Assembly (NCBI GenBank): GCA_025350365.1
Contig: JANXXY010000389.1
Coordinates: 1-10,178 of the forward strand
Source: Bacteroidales bacterium
GTDB lineage: Bacteria; Bacteroidota; Bacteroidia; Bacteroidales; JAAUTT01
Length of the DNA stretch: 10,178 nucleotides
Reading direction: 5' to 3'
Each line of letters opens with the position of its first letter. The first letter of the stretch is position 1. Positions 1-6,117 of this stretch are shown here, in pieces. The notes beneath the pieces are model-generated. The model did not search any database and was not told where the DNA came from. It was given only the letters and a program-made list of their open reading frames with translations. The translations under genes were made by a program, and so were the position numbers.

Positions 1-240
1 AAAGGACTAAACATGATCACACGAGGATGGCTTAACTACTTTGAAGTAAAGGGGGTAAGTTATCCAGCCATGAGCAAACGTAGATTACGTTACTACCTGA
101 CAGGCAGCCTCAATCAGTAGTACAAACGCAAGAGTCAACGAAAATGCAGGCTTTATGGACATAATGCCTTTGGGGTTCTGTTAGTCAAATATGGATTGAT
201 AAACCCCACAAAATACGCATATCAGTTATCTCGCTTGTGA
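1..240 (+). pseudogene. ltrA: Group II intron reverse transcriptase/maturase, C-terminal fragment with internal stop
   Basis: Frame 1 reads through a maturase (domain X) signature, RGWLNYFEVKG at codons 9-19, then a basic stretch RRLRYYLTGSLNQ. It meets TAG at 118-120 and continues in the same frame as YKRKSQRKCRLYGHNAFG, then LVKYGLINPTKY, to TGA at 238-240. Reading resumes in frame with family-like sequence after the TAG, so this is a nonsense change rather than a true end. Related maturases usually have Trp at this place, so TGG to TAG is the likely change (from memory, not alignment). No CxxC/HNH endonuclease domain follows, so the protein would be of the endonuclease-lacking kind. In life it helps the intron RNA fold and copies it into DNA. 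The N-terminal part is outside the window. The symbol ltrA is used only as the generic family name. Confidence 0.75.
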
Positions 241-263
241 ATGCAAATGACAAAATTTATACG

Positions 264-341
264 AAAGCCGTATGCGGGAAAACCGCATGTACGGATTGAA
301 GAGGGGGTAGGGAAGGTTTTATCCTTCCCACTCTACTCTAC
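264..341 (+). ncRNA. Group II intron domains V and VI
   Basis: Domain V: the AGC triad is at 266-268. The proximal stem pairs 268-272 with 290-294, a two-base bulge (288-289) follows, and the distal stem pairs 273-277 with 283-287 around a GAAAA loop. This is the catalytic core hairpin of the ribozyme. Domain VI: GGGAAGG (310-316) pairs with CCTTCCC (323-329). The lower stem 301-308 pairs with 330-338 and leaves A335 unpaired. A335 is the seventh base from the predicted intron end at C341, the normal distance for the branch-point adenosine. One oddity is that G267 of the triad faces A295, where a G-U wobble is usual. Pairings were worked out by hand. Confidence 0.82.
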
Positions 342-411
342 TGGATATTATTAATTTTTTGTTTGTATCCTTGTGCTACTTTAGGATTTAAACACGCTAA
401 ACCATTGTTTA

Positions 412-1818
412 TTACAAGGTATATGGGTTTCTGTATTCATACCAATTTAACCTGTGCGATTCGGCTTCTTTATCATCTCCGAAACTCTGGGTAGCAGGAT
501 TCCATTTTACCGGACGTCCAAGTTCAGTTGCAATATTACCCAGACAGCACAGTGTTGCCGTGCTGCAACCAACTTCTATTGGAGCGATAGGGTCTCTGCG
601 GGAGCGAACCGAGTCGATAAAATTCTGCATGTGAGGTGCGCTGATTTCGAAGCTTCCACTTCCTTTGGTAGCGCTTTTCTGCATTTGTTCGTACGTTTTT
701 TTGCGTTCAACCTGAGTCATATTTTTTGGGCGTATTCCTGCAAGTTCAGCAGGAACCAGCGATGCATCTGAACAAGCCAGGTAACCGCGTGCTACCTCAA
801 TCCATCCCTTTGTACCAATGAATTTGATTCCCTGAGCTGATTCATAATCGTCAAGAAATGGTTGTTCGGTCATTTCGATACCATTGAGATATTTAAATGT
901 GAGGTATTTTGTGCCGTTGTACCCTTTAGGTGTTATTAAAGCCGGTCCCGAGCCATCCATGCCAATGGCAGCCTGGGAAATATCAAACATATGAGCCCCC
1001 CAGTCGGCTGTAAAACCATTCCCGGTTTCGCGGTACCAACGCCATGCTCCCCATAGTTTTTCTTTTTCTTCGGGCTCCAATGAAATAGGAGGGCACAAAT
1101 CGGGATGATAATGAATTTTCGAATCGTTTAAGGGTCCCATCCATAAGTTCCAGTTTAAATTTGCAGGAACAGGCATTTCAGGAAGATTGAGTGGTTTTGG
1201 AGGTTCACCAACTTTCGAGTATATTTTTTCGATGTGTCCGATAGCCCCGGTTTGAACCAGTTCAATGGCTTTTTGAAATTCCTTGCTGGAACGTTGTTGA
1301 CTTCCAACCTGAACAACCCTTTTGTTTCCGCGGGCTACTTTCACCATTTTTAAGCCTTCCTGAATGGTAAATGCCAATGGTTTTTGTACATAGACATCTT
1401 TTCCTGCCTGGCACGCGTGAATAGTTTGAAGAGCATGCCAATGATCAGGGGTTACTACTTCAACGGCATCAATATCTTTACGATTTAACAGATCTTCGTA
1501 ATGTTCGTACATATCGCATCGTGAAGCCATTAATTTAGCGGCTTGCCAAGTTTCAACCCGTTTCTTGAACCGTTGTTGTTTCATCTGGTCGACATCGCAG
1601 CATGCGGCAACCTGCACGCCAGGCACACCGGCAAATCCTGCAAAATCGGACAGGCCTTGCTGCCCCAACCCGATAAACCCCAATACTACCCTGTCACTTG
1701 GAGCTATTCGTACCCCGTTTATCGTCCAACTGGGCAGAATGGTTAAACCTGTTAAACCCAAAGCCGACATTCCAAGAAAATTTCGTCTGCTTAATCCACT
1801 ATTTGTTTTTTCTTTCAT
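412..1818 (-). CDS. Gfo/Idh/MocA family oxidoreductase with Tat signal
   Basis: A 468-residue NAD(P)-dependent oxidoreductase, probably exported folded to the periplasm. The N-terminus carries a twin-arginine signal (SRRNFLG, residues 10-16) and a hydrophobic stretch to about residue 30. The Rossmann fold begins at residue 45 with GFIGLGQQG (47-55), and D75 ends the second strand. TPDHWH (123-128) and QKPLA (145-149) are the family active-site motifs; the Lys is kept but the usual Glu of EKP is Gln, a variant I recall in Tat-exported members. WGAHMFD (273-279) supplies the conserved His/Asp of the second domain, and the C-terminus (from about 395) matches the Bacteroidota-type C-terminal domain. 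Members act on sugars, inositols or glycosides, but the substrate cannot be read from the sequence. The gene stands alone, divergent from the DUF4407 gene. ATG start at 1818; no clear ribosome binding site. Confidence 0.9.
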   Translation of the reverse strand: MKEKTNSGLSRRNFLGMSALGLTGLTILPSWTINGVRIAPSDRVVLGFIGLGQQGLSDFAGFAGVPGVQVAACCDVDQMKQQRFKKRVETWQAAKLMASRCDMYEHYEDLLNRKDIDAVEVVTPDHWHALQTIHACQAGKDVYVQKPLAFTIQEGLKMVKVARGNKRVVQVGSQQRSSKEFQKAIELVQTGAIGHIEKIYSKVGEPPKPLNLPEMPVPANLNWNLWMGPLNDSKIHYHPDLCPPISLEPEEKEKLWGAWRWYRETGNGFTADWGAHMFDISQAAIGMDGSGPALITPKGYNGTKYLTFKYLNGIEMTEQPFLDDYESAQGIKFIGTKGWIEVARGYLACSDASLVPAELAGIRPKNMTQVERKKTYEQMQKSATKGSGSFEISAPHMQNFIDSVRSRRDPIAPIEVGCSTATLCCLGNIATELGRPVKWNPATQSFGDDKEAESHRLNWYEYRNPYTL

Positions 1819-2173
1819 TTGGTAGTAGTTTTAATATGTGTTAATCATTCAGTGTTTTATATATGGCTTCAGTTTTTTAAATAAAAGATCCAATTTACAG
1901 CAAAATTTCGAAATTGTGTTGTTTTTCCGGTTTTATTGTTGTAGCCTCAGACTGACAGGCAGATGACAGCAGATAATCTCTATTTTTTGGAGCAAGCGTA
2001 TTGATTGTTCTGTCAGGGCTCAATACCTTATACACTTACAATGCAGTAAGATTGGATGACAATATGAATGTTGTCGATTCTTTCACCTTATCCAAAAATA
2101 ATGGTCTAACTTGGACGATTTTTAGAACTCATGGCAAGTGTTGTTGTTGATAACTGTGTGAAAATTGAAATAT
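1819..2173. other. Divergent intergenic region
   Basis: About 350 bp between two divergent genes, presumably holding both promoters. I see no RNA gene and no strong terminator. A perfect 12-bp palindrome, AATTTCGAAATT, lies at 1904-1915, about 90 bp upstream of the oxidoreductase start, and could be an operator. An open stretch at 1977-2150 on the plus strand (about 57 codons, no ATG near its beginning) is probably chance. No promoter is convincing enough to place. Confidence 0.5.
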
Positions 2174-3388
2174 ATGAAAACTTTTCAACGAATTTTGTGG
2201 ACAATTTCGGGCCACCAGCATGATATTATTTGTGAAACTAAAGTAGATAATTACCGTGCAACCATTGTCGGGGCAATTTTGTTAATGGTGGGTATTTATG
2301 CTACTCTCGCCTGGACATTCTTTTTTTCGCTGGTAATGACCAGTTTTTTTACGGCCATGGTATGCGGTTTATTTGCAGGCTTTTTTATACTACTCTTTGA
2401 CCGTGCCCTTATTTGCTCCATATCATATGGGCAGAAGAACATATGGGCGCTATCGTTCCGATTCACTCTTGCATTAATTCTCGGGGTATTTCTTTCTCAA
2501 CCCATTATTCTTAAACTTTATGAGCCTGACATCAAACGTGAAGCGGTTATTTTAATCGATAAGAAAAACCAGGAGCGTCGAAGTGAGCTGGATAAATTGT
2601 ATAGCACCGAGGTAAATAACCTGAAGGATCGCCGTACTTTGATATTTAACAAGCTTTCAGAAAAGCAAAAGCAATTGATAACCAATGAAGAAGCTTTTAT
2701 GAAAGAAATGGATGGATCAGCTGGAACCGGGAGATGGGGCTACAATACCGTTTCTCAAAAGAAGGAGTCGATTTATAAAAAGGATCTCTCGGAATACGAG
2801 CAATTAAAAAAAGAAACGGAACCGGACGTAAAACGCATCGATGCAAGAATTGACACTATTCAAACACTGATAAATACCCAACTTTCCGGTTTTGAAAAAT
2901 CAACACAAAACCAGGGTTTTCTGATCCAGGCCGAGGCATTGCAGTCGTTACTGATTAAAGATACTACACATATACTTCGAAACCGGTATTATTTACTCAT
3001 GGTAATATTGACTTTGATTGAGCTTTCGGCATTGATTTCTAAACTCATTCTTGATACCCCCAGCTATAGCAAAAGGGTAGGTTATATTCTTGAAAAAGAA
3101 ATGAAGGAAACCGCAATGGATAAGGAAATTATTTTTAGTAAGCTCAATAGATACACAGAACTAACTCTAGTGCGGGAAAGAATAATTGTAGAAGAATTTT
3201 TCGAAAAAACAAATACTACGAAAGATAAAAAACTTGATAAAATTGTAGATGATTGGAATGCTTCCGAAGAACAAACTTACCATAACACTTGGGGGATTCT
3301 TAATAATAAGTTAATCATTCATTCCGATCAACATAACCATGAGTCTCGAACCCAGAATCAATTCGACGATGAGGCTCAAAAGTCATAA
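2174..3388 (+). CDS. DUF4407 family membrane protein
   Basis: A 404-residue predicted inner-membrane protein of unknown function, recognised as DUF4407 from its layout and motifs. Three hydrophobic segments lie at about residues 27-49, 54-76 and 94-114, with the family-like LFDRAL motif after the second. A long charged, probably coiled-coil domain (about 117-265) follows, with a Gly-rich break GSAGTGRWGYN (181-191) typical of the family. A fourth membrane segment at about 272-291 leads to a hydrophilic C-terminal region of about 110 residues. Topology suggests the coiled coil is periplasmic and the tail cytoplasmic (inference). ATG at 2174 is preferred; an in-frame TTG three codons upstream (2165) is possible. 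It stands alone, divergent from the oxidoreductase and convergent with the hydrolase. No catalytic residues are evident, and a structural, transport or signalling role cannot be chosen. Confidence 0.85.
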   Translation: MKTFQRILWTISGHQHDIICETKVDNYRATIVGAILLMVGIYATLAWTFFFSLVMTSFFTAMVCGLFAGFFILLFDRALICSISYGQKNIWALSFRFTLALILGVFLSQPIILKLYEPDIKREAVILIDKKNQERRSELDKLYSTEVNNLKDRRTLIFNKLSEKQKQLITNEEAFMKEMDGSAGTGRWGYNTVSQKKESIYKKDLSEYEQLKKETEPDVKRIDARIDTIQTLINTQLSGFEKSTQNQGFLIQAEALQSLLIKDTTHILRNRYYLLMVILTLIELSALISKLILDTPSYSKRVGYILEKEMKETAMDKEIIFSKLNRYTELTLVRERIIVEEFFEKTNTTKDKKLDKIVDDWNASEEQTYHNTWGILNNKLIIHSDQHNHESRTQNQFDDEAQKS

Positions 3389-3440
3389 AATAAGGCGTTG
3401 TAATTAAAGAATTTGCCCAGCTCTCCGGTTATATCAATGA

Positions 3441-3479
3441 AATACTCCAAGTGCAGTTTGTAACTGTGCCTGGAGTATT
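3441..3479. terminator. Hairpin between convergent genes, probable bidirectional terminator
   Basis: AATACTCCAAGTGCAG (3441-3456) pairs with CTGTGCCTGGAGTATT (3464-3479) around a 7-nt loop. The 16-position stem has one mismatch and two G-U wobbles. It lies 53 bp past the DUF4407 stop and 73 bp past the hydrolase stop on the other strand. The plus side is followed by a loosely T-rich run (GCATTTATTTTAC) and the minus side by a weaker one, so it should stop plus-strand transcription better. Confidence 0.6.
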
Positions 3480-3551
3480 GCATTTATTTTACAAAATAAA
3501 TTAATTCAATGAAAATTACCAGTTTATCAGTTAAAATAAAACATTGATTTG

Positions 3552-4367
3552 TTATTTTTTAAATAATGTCACAAAAAACGTATTCATGTCGCTCCACGAG
3601 TTCTTATCGGCTTCGGCATTATATTCTATGGGCATATTAAATTCCTTACCTATTTTTGTAGCATCGGGATTTGTAAATGCATGGGTGGCATTGGGATAAA
3701 CTTTAAAAGAATATTTGGCTCCAATTGAATCTAACTGGTGTCTGAATGCATCTACATCTTTTTGAGGCACAAACTTATCGCTTGCACCATGGCAAACGAG
3801 TATTTTGGCTTTTAGCAATTCGGTTTTGGCAGGAACACCGACAAGTCCACCATGAAAACTGACCACCCCTTTAAGGTTGGCACCCAGCTTGGCCGAGTTA
3901 AGTACTACCGAACCGCCAAAACAATAACCGATAGCGGCAATATTGTCGGCATCAGTCTGCGGATATTCTTTTATTTTATTGAGTGCAGCGTCTAATCGTG
4001 TTTTTGCCAATTGAGGGTCTTTATAAAAAGGCATGGCCAACTCCTGTGCTTCTTTAGGATTGACAGCTATTTTGCCATTCCCGTACATATCCACTGCTAT
4101 GGCAATATACCCCAGCTTTGCCAATTCTCTGGCTCTCATTTTTGAATAATCATTCAATCCCCACCATTCGTGCACTACCAGAACGGCAGGTCTTTTCCCT
4201 TTTTTACTATCATCGTAGGTAACAAATCCGTTTAAGGTAACACCGTCGGCGGTGTAAGTTACATTTTCTTCTTTCATCGAAGTGGAATTTTGCGCACTGG
4301 TAAAGGAAATTATGGAGGACGCAAATAAAGCTAACAATAAGCTATAAAGATTCAATTTTGTTTTCAT
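3552..4367 (-). CDS. Secreted dienelactone hydrolase family protein
   Basis: A 271-residue alpha/beta-hydrolase of the dienelactone hydrolase family with an N-terminal signal peptide: basic MKTK, hydrophobic core to about residue 22, probable cleavage after TSA at residue 25. The mature enzyme would act in the periplasm. The nucleophile elbow is GYCFGG (147-152) with Cys149. The likely acid is Asp197 (GASDKFV) and the likely His is H229 (NATHAF), completing the Cys-Asp-His triad of the family. HEWWG (66-70) is the conserved segment near the oxyanion hole. True dienelactone hydrolases cleave cyclic diene lactones in chlorocatechol breakdown. Secreted Bacteroidota members lack that context, and none is seen here, so the substrate is unknown. 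Single gene, convergent with DUF4407 and divergent from miaA. ATG start at 4367. Confidence 0.92.
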   Translation of the reverse strand: MKTKLNLYSLLLALFASSIISFTSAQNSTSMKEENVTYTADGVTLNGFVTYDDSKKGKRPAVLVVHEWWGLNDYSKMRARELAKLGYIAIAVDMYGNGKIAVNPKEAQELAMPFYKDPQLAKTRLDAALNKIKEYPQTDADNIAAIGYCFGGSVVLNSAKLGANLKGVVSFHGGLVGVPAKTELLKAKILVCHGASDKFVPQKDVDAFRHQLDSIGAKYSFKVYPNATHAFTNPDATKIGKEFNMPIEYNAEADKNSWSDMNTFFVTLFKK

Positions 4368-4583
4368 GTTTCATGTTTAATGGTTTGATTTACGCTTTTA
4401 AACAACTTATAATTAAAAAAGTTTTGAAGGAAATCATAAGAAGTAAATATATAAGTCGTAAATTAATATCAGTTTTATAGAAAATTAGGTTATGACTAAC
4501 TCTTTTTTTCAAAAACGGTGTTATTTTCTCATGAGAATAAAGTCGGCAGTAACTCGCAACCCGCAACCCATAAAATAACTACC

Positions 4584-4601
4584 TTTGTCAACTTAAATTT
4601 G
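4584..4601 (+). promoter_or_regulatory. Possible promoter words just upstream of miaA
   Basis: TAAATTTG at 4594-4601 matches the Bacteroidota -7 consensus TAnnTTTG exactly, and TTTGTCAA lies at 4584-4591. The exact -7 match sits only 9 bases before the ATG, so a transcript starting there would be nearly leaderless. No TTG at the usual -33 distance is visible, so the match may be chance in AT-rich DNA. Confidence 0.25.
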
Positions 4602-4610
4602 ACTCAGAAA

Positions 4611-5516
4611 ATGTCCTTTATCCGGCATCTTATTGTTATTGTTGGTCCTACAGCCGTTGGTAAAACAGCGCTTGGTATTAAACTAGCCCGCCATTTTTGT
4701 ACCGGGATTATTTCAGCAGACTCCCGCCAATTTTACCGCGAAATGCATATTGGCACCGCTGCGCCGTCGGCCGGGGAATTGTCGCAAGCGAAACATTATT
4801 TTATACAGAATAAATCGGCTTCCGACTATTACAATGCCAGCATGTTCGAATTTGATGCGCTCGATTTGATGGAGAAACTATTTAAAAACCAGAACATCCT
4901 ACTTATGGTAGGTGGATCAACGCTTTATGTTGATGCTGTTTGCAATGGTATTGATGACCTGCCCGCCATTGATATGGAGCTTCGGGAAAAACTTATGAAG
5001 CAATACAGGGAGGAAGGACTTGAATTTCTTCGCCATAAATTAAAGGTGCTCGATCCCGACCATTATCAGAAAGTTGATTTGCGAAACCCTAACCGGATGC
5101 TGAAGGCCATTGAGGTAAGCTTAATAACAGGGAAACCATATTCATCGATGCTCACGGCAACGAGCAAGGAACGCAATTTCAATATTATTAAATTTGGAAT
5201 TAACCGCGAACGTCCCGAATTATTTTCACGAATTAACCAGCGTGTCGATCAAATGATTGCCGATGGTTTGGTTGATGAGGTGAAAAGTCTGGTGTCAATT
5301 CGCGATTCCAATGCATTGAAAACAGTTGGCTATCGCGAAATATTCGAATATCTTGATGGTTCCATCTCACTGAGTTTGGCTATTGAGAAAATAAAAACCA
5401 ATACAAGGCGTTATGCTAAACGCCAACTCACATGGTTCTCGCGTGATAAAGGGATGCCATGGTTTCATCCGGAAAATACCGATCAGGTCGTTGACTATAT
5501 TCAATCTAAATTATGA
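4611..5516 (+). CDS. miaA: tRNA dimethylallyltransferase
   Basis: MiaA transfers a dimethylallyl group from DMAPP to N6 of adenosine 37 in tRNAs that read UNN codons, the first step toward ms2i6A, and acts in the cytoplasm. With the ATG at 4611 the protein is 301 residues, the normal length. It shows the P-loop GPTAVGKT (12-19), DSRQFY (37-42) with the family's general-base Asp37, IGTAAPS (48-54), GGSTLY (101-106), NPNRMLKAIEV (159-169), VGYREI (239-244) and the C-terminal RRYAKRQLTWFSRD (266-279). The frame is open upstream to a GTG at 4518, but the extra 31 residues have no family counterpart, so the ATG is chosen. The stop overlaps the start of the Nudix gene by 4 bp, implying one transcript and translational coupling. 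Confidence 0.95.
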   Translation: MSFIRHLIVIVGPTAVGKTALGIKLARHFCTGIISADSRQFYREMHIGTAAPSAGELSQAKHYFIQNKSASDYYNASMFEFDALDLMEKLFKNQNILLMVGGSTLYVDAVCNGIDDLPAIDMELREKLMKQYREEGLEFLRHKLKVLDPDHYQKVDLRNPNRMLKAIEVSLITGKPYSSMLTATSKERNFNIIKFGINRERPELFSRINQRVDQMIADGLVDEVKSLVSIRDSNALKTVGYREIFEYLDGSISLSLAIEKIKTNTRRYAKRQLTWFSRDKGMPWFHPENTDQVVDYIQSKL

Positions 5517-5965
5517 TAGATAAATGTTTTGTTATCCGGGTTTATGCAATCATTATTAATGATAGGAATGAAGTGTTGTTAAGCGATGAATATATGGTTG
5601 ATATGCGAATGACTAAATTTCCGGGAGGTGGTCTCGAATTTGGAGAAGGCTCTCTCGATTGTCTGAAACGGGAGGCCATGGAAGAATTTGGACAATCCAT
5701 TGAAATAATCAACCATTTTTACACCACCGATTTTTATCAAAAGGCATTGTTTTATGATAATAGCCAGCTAATTAGCATTTATTATAGGGCACAATTTTGC
5801 GATCCCATTCTATTTAAAATCTCCGCTATCCCTTTCGATTTTCCTGAAAAGGTAAATGGAAGTCAGTCCTTCCGATGGAAATCAATAGATGAAATAAACG
5901 TCGGGGATGTAACTTTTCCAATTGATATGAAGGTGGTTGAAATGTTGTTAGAGGGTAGGAGGTAG
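5513..5965 (+). CDS. Nudix hydrolase
   Basis: A 150-residue Nudix-fold pyrophosphohydrolase, which would cleave a nucleoside diphosphate linked to another moiety with Mg2+. The Nudix box runs from G39 (GGLEFGE) through R53-E54 and E57-E58 to G60; the core reads REAMEEFG and fits Gx5Ex7REUxEExGU, except that the final hydrophobic position is Gln61. The metal-binding Glu residues are all present. FPGGG precedes the box as usual. The substrate is not predictable. The ATG lies inside the end of miaA (ATGA overlap), so the two are probably one operon. The last codons run into a TAGGAGG/TAGGAG near-tandem repeat that spans the stop. A weak stem (5966-5972 with 5985-5991) directly follows the stop but lacks a T-run. 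Confidence 0.92.
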   Translation: MIDKCFVIRVYAIIINDRNEVLLSDEYMVDMRMTKFPGGGLEFGEGSLDCLKREAMEEFGQSIEIINHFYTTDFYQKALFYDNSQLISIYYRAQFCDPILFKISAIPFDFPEKVNGSQSFRWKSIDEINVGDVTFPIDMKVVEMLLEGRR

Positions 5966-6026
5966 GAGCTAGAGTGTTCACGCCCTAGTTCAAAATTTCT
6001 GCATCCTGTTTAAATTTTTTTCTTCT

Positions 6027-6051
6027 TTTGTCAAAAATTTCTATAAATTTG
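6027..6051 (+). promoter_or_regulatory. Possible ppdK promoter
   Basis: TAAATTTG at 6044-6051 fits the Bacteroidota -7 consensus TAnnTTTG. TTTG at 6027-6030 could be the -33 element, but the 13-base gap is shorter than usual, so only the -7 part is well supported. It would give an AT-rich leader of about 60 bases before the ATG at 6118. The same words, TTTGTCAA and TAAATTTG, occur before miaA. Confidence 0.35.
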
Positions 6052-6117
6052 CTACTTATTTTTAAAATTCAAAATATCTTATTAAACATTTTATAATCAA
6101 TAATTTAAACTAGTAAT

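Larger units (their letters stand above)
1..341 (+). mobile_element. Group II intron, 3' portion (truncated by window edge)
   Basis: This is the downstream end of a bacterial group II intron, a self-splicing retroelement. Two independent signs agree. The first 240 bases read as the C-terminal tail of an intron-encoded reverse transcriptase/maturase. They are followed 26 bases later by an RNA domain V hairpin and then a domain VI hairpin. The predicted intron end is C341, giving the usual AY 3' terminus (TAC). The 5' part, including domains I-III and most of the reverse transcriptase, lies outside the window. The 3' exon starts at about 342, only 70 bases beyond the stop codon of the opposite-strand oxidoreductase, so the insertion is intergenic on this side. 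A stop inside the maturase and a mismatch in domain V suggest the copy is decayed. Confidence 0.85.

Noticed and set aside
454..771. Plus-strand open frame of 105 codons opposite the oxidoreductase.
   Set aside because: It is antisense to a gene with complete family motifs and has no recognisable protein features.
1977..2150. Plus-strand open frame of about 57 codons before the DUF4407 gene, containing SKNNGLTWTIF, reminiscent of a BNR/sialidase repeat.
   Set aside because: There is no good start codon, only one repeat-like motif and no supporting neighbour, so chance is more likely than a gene relic.
2088..2158. DnaA-box-like words (TTATCCAAA and TGTTGATAA) upstream of the DUF4407 gene.
   Set aside because: Each differs from TTATCCACA, there are only two, and no dnaA, dnaN or AT-rich unwinding region is nearby, so this is not called an origin.
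3483..3502. ATTTATTTT/AAAATAAAT inverted repeat between the convergent genes.
   Set aside because: It is pure A/T with a two-base loop and is expected by chance in such AT-rich DNA.
4518..4610. GTG-initiated N-terminal extension of MiaA.
   Set aside because: The 31 extra residues look non-family and the ATG at 4611 gives the normal length with the P-loop at the usual place.
5966..5991. Stem GAGCTAG/CTAGTTC just after the Nudix stop as a terminator.
   Set aside because: Only seven pairs, a 12-base loop and no T-run, so it is too weak to call.
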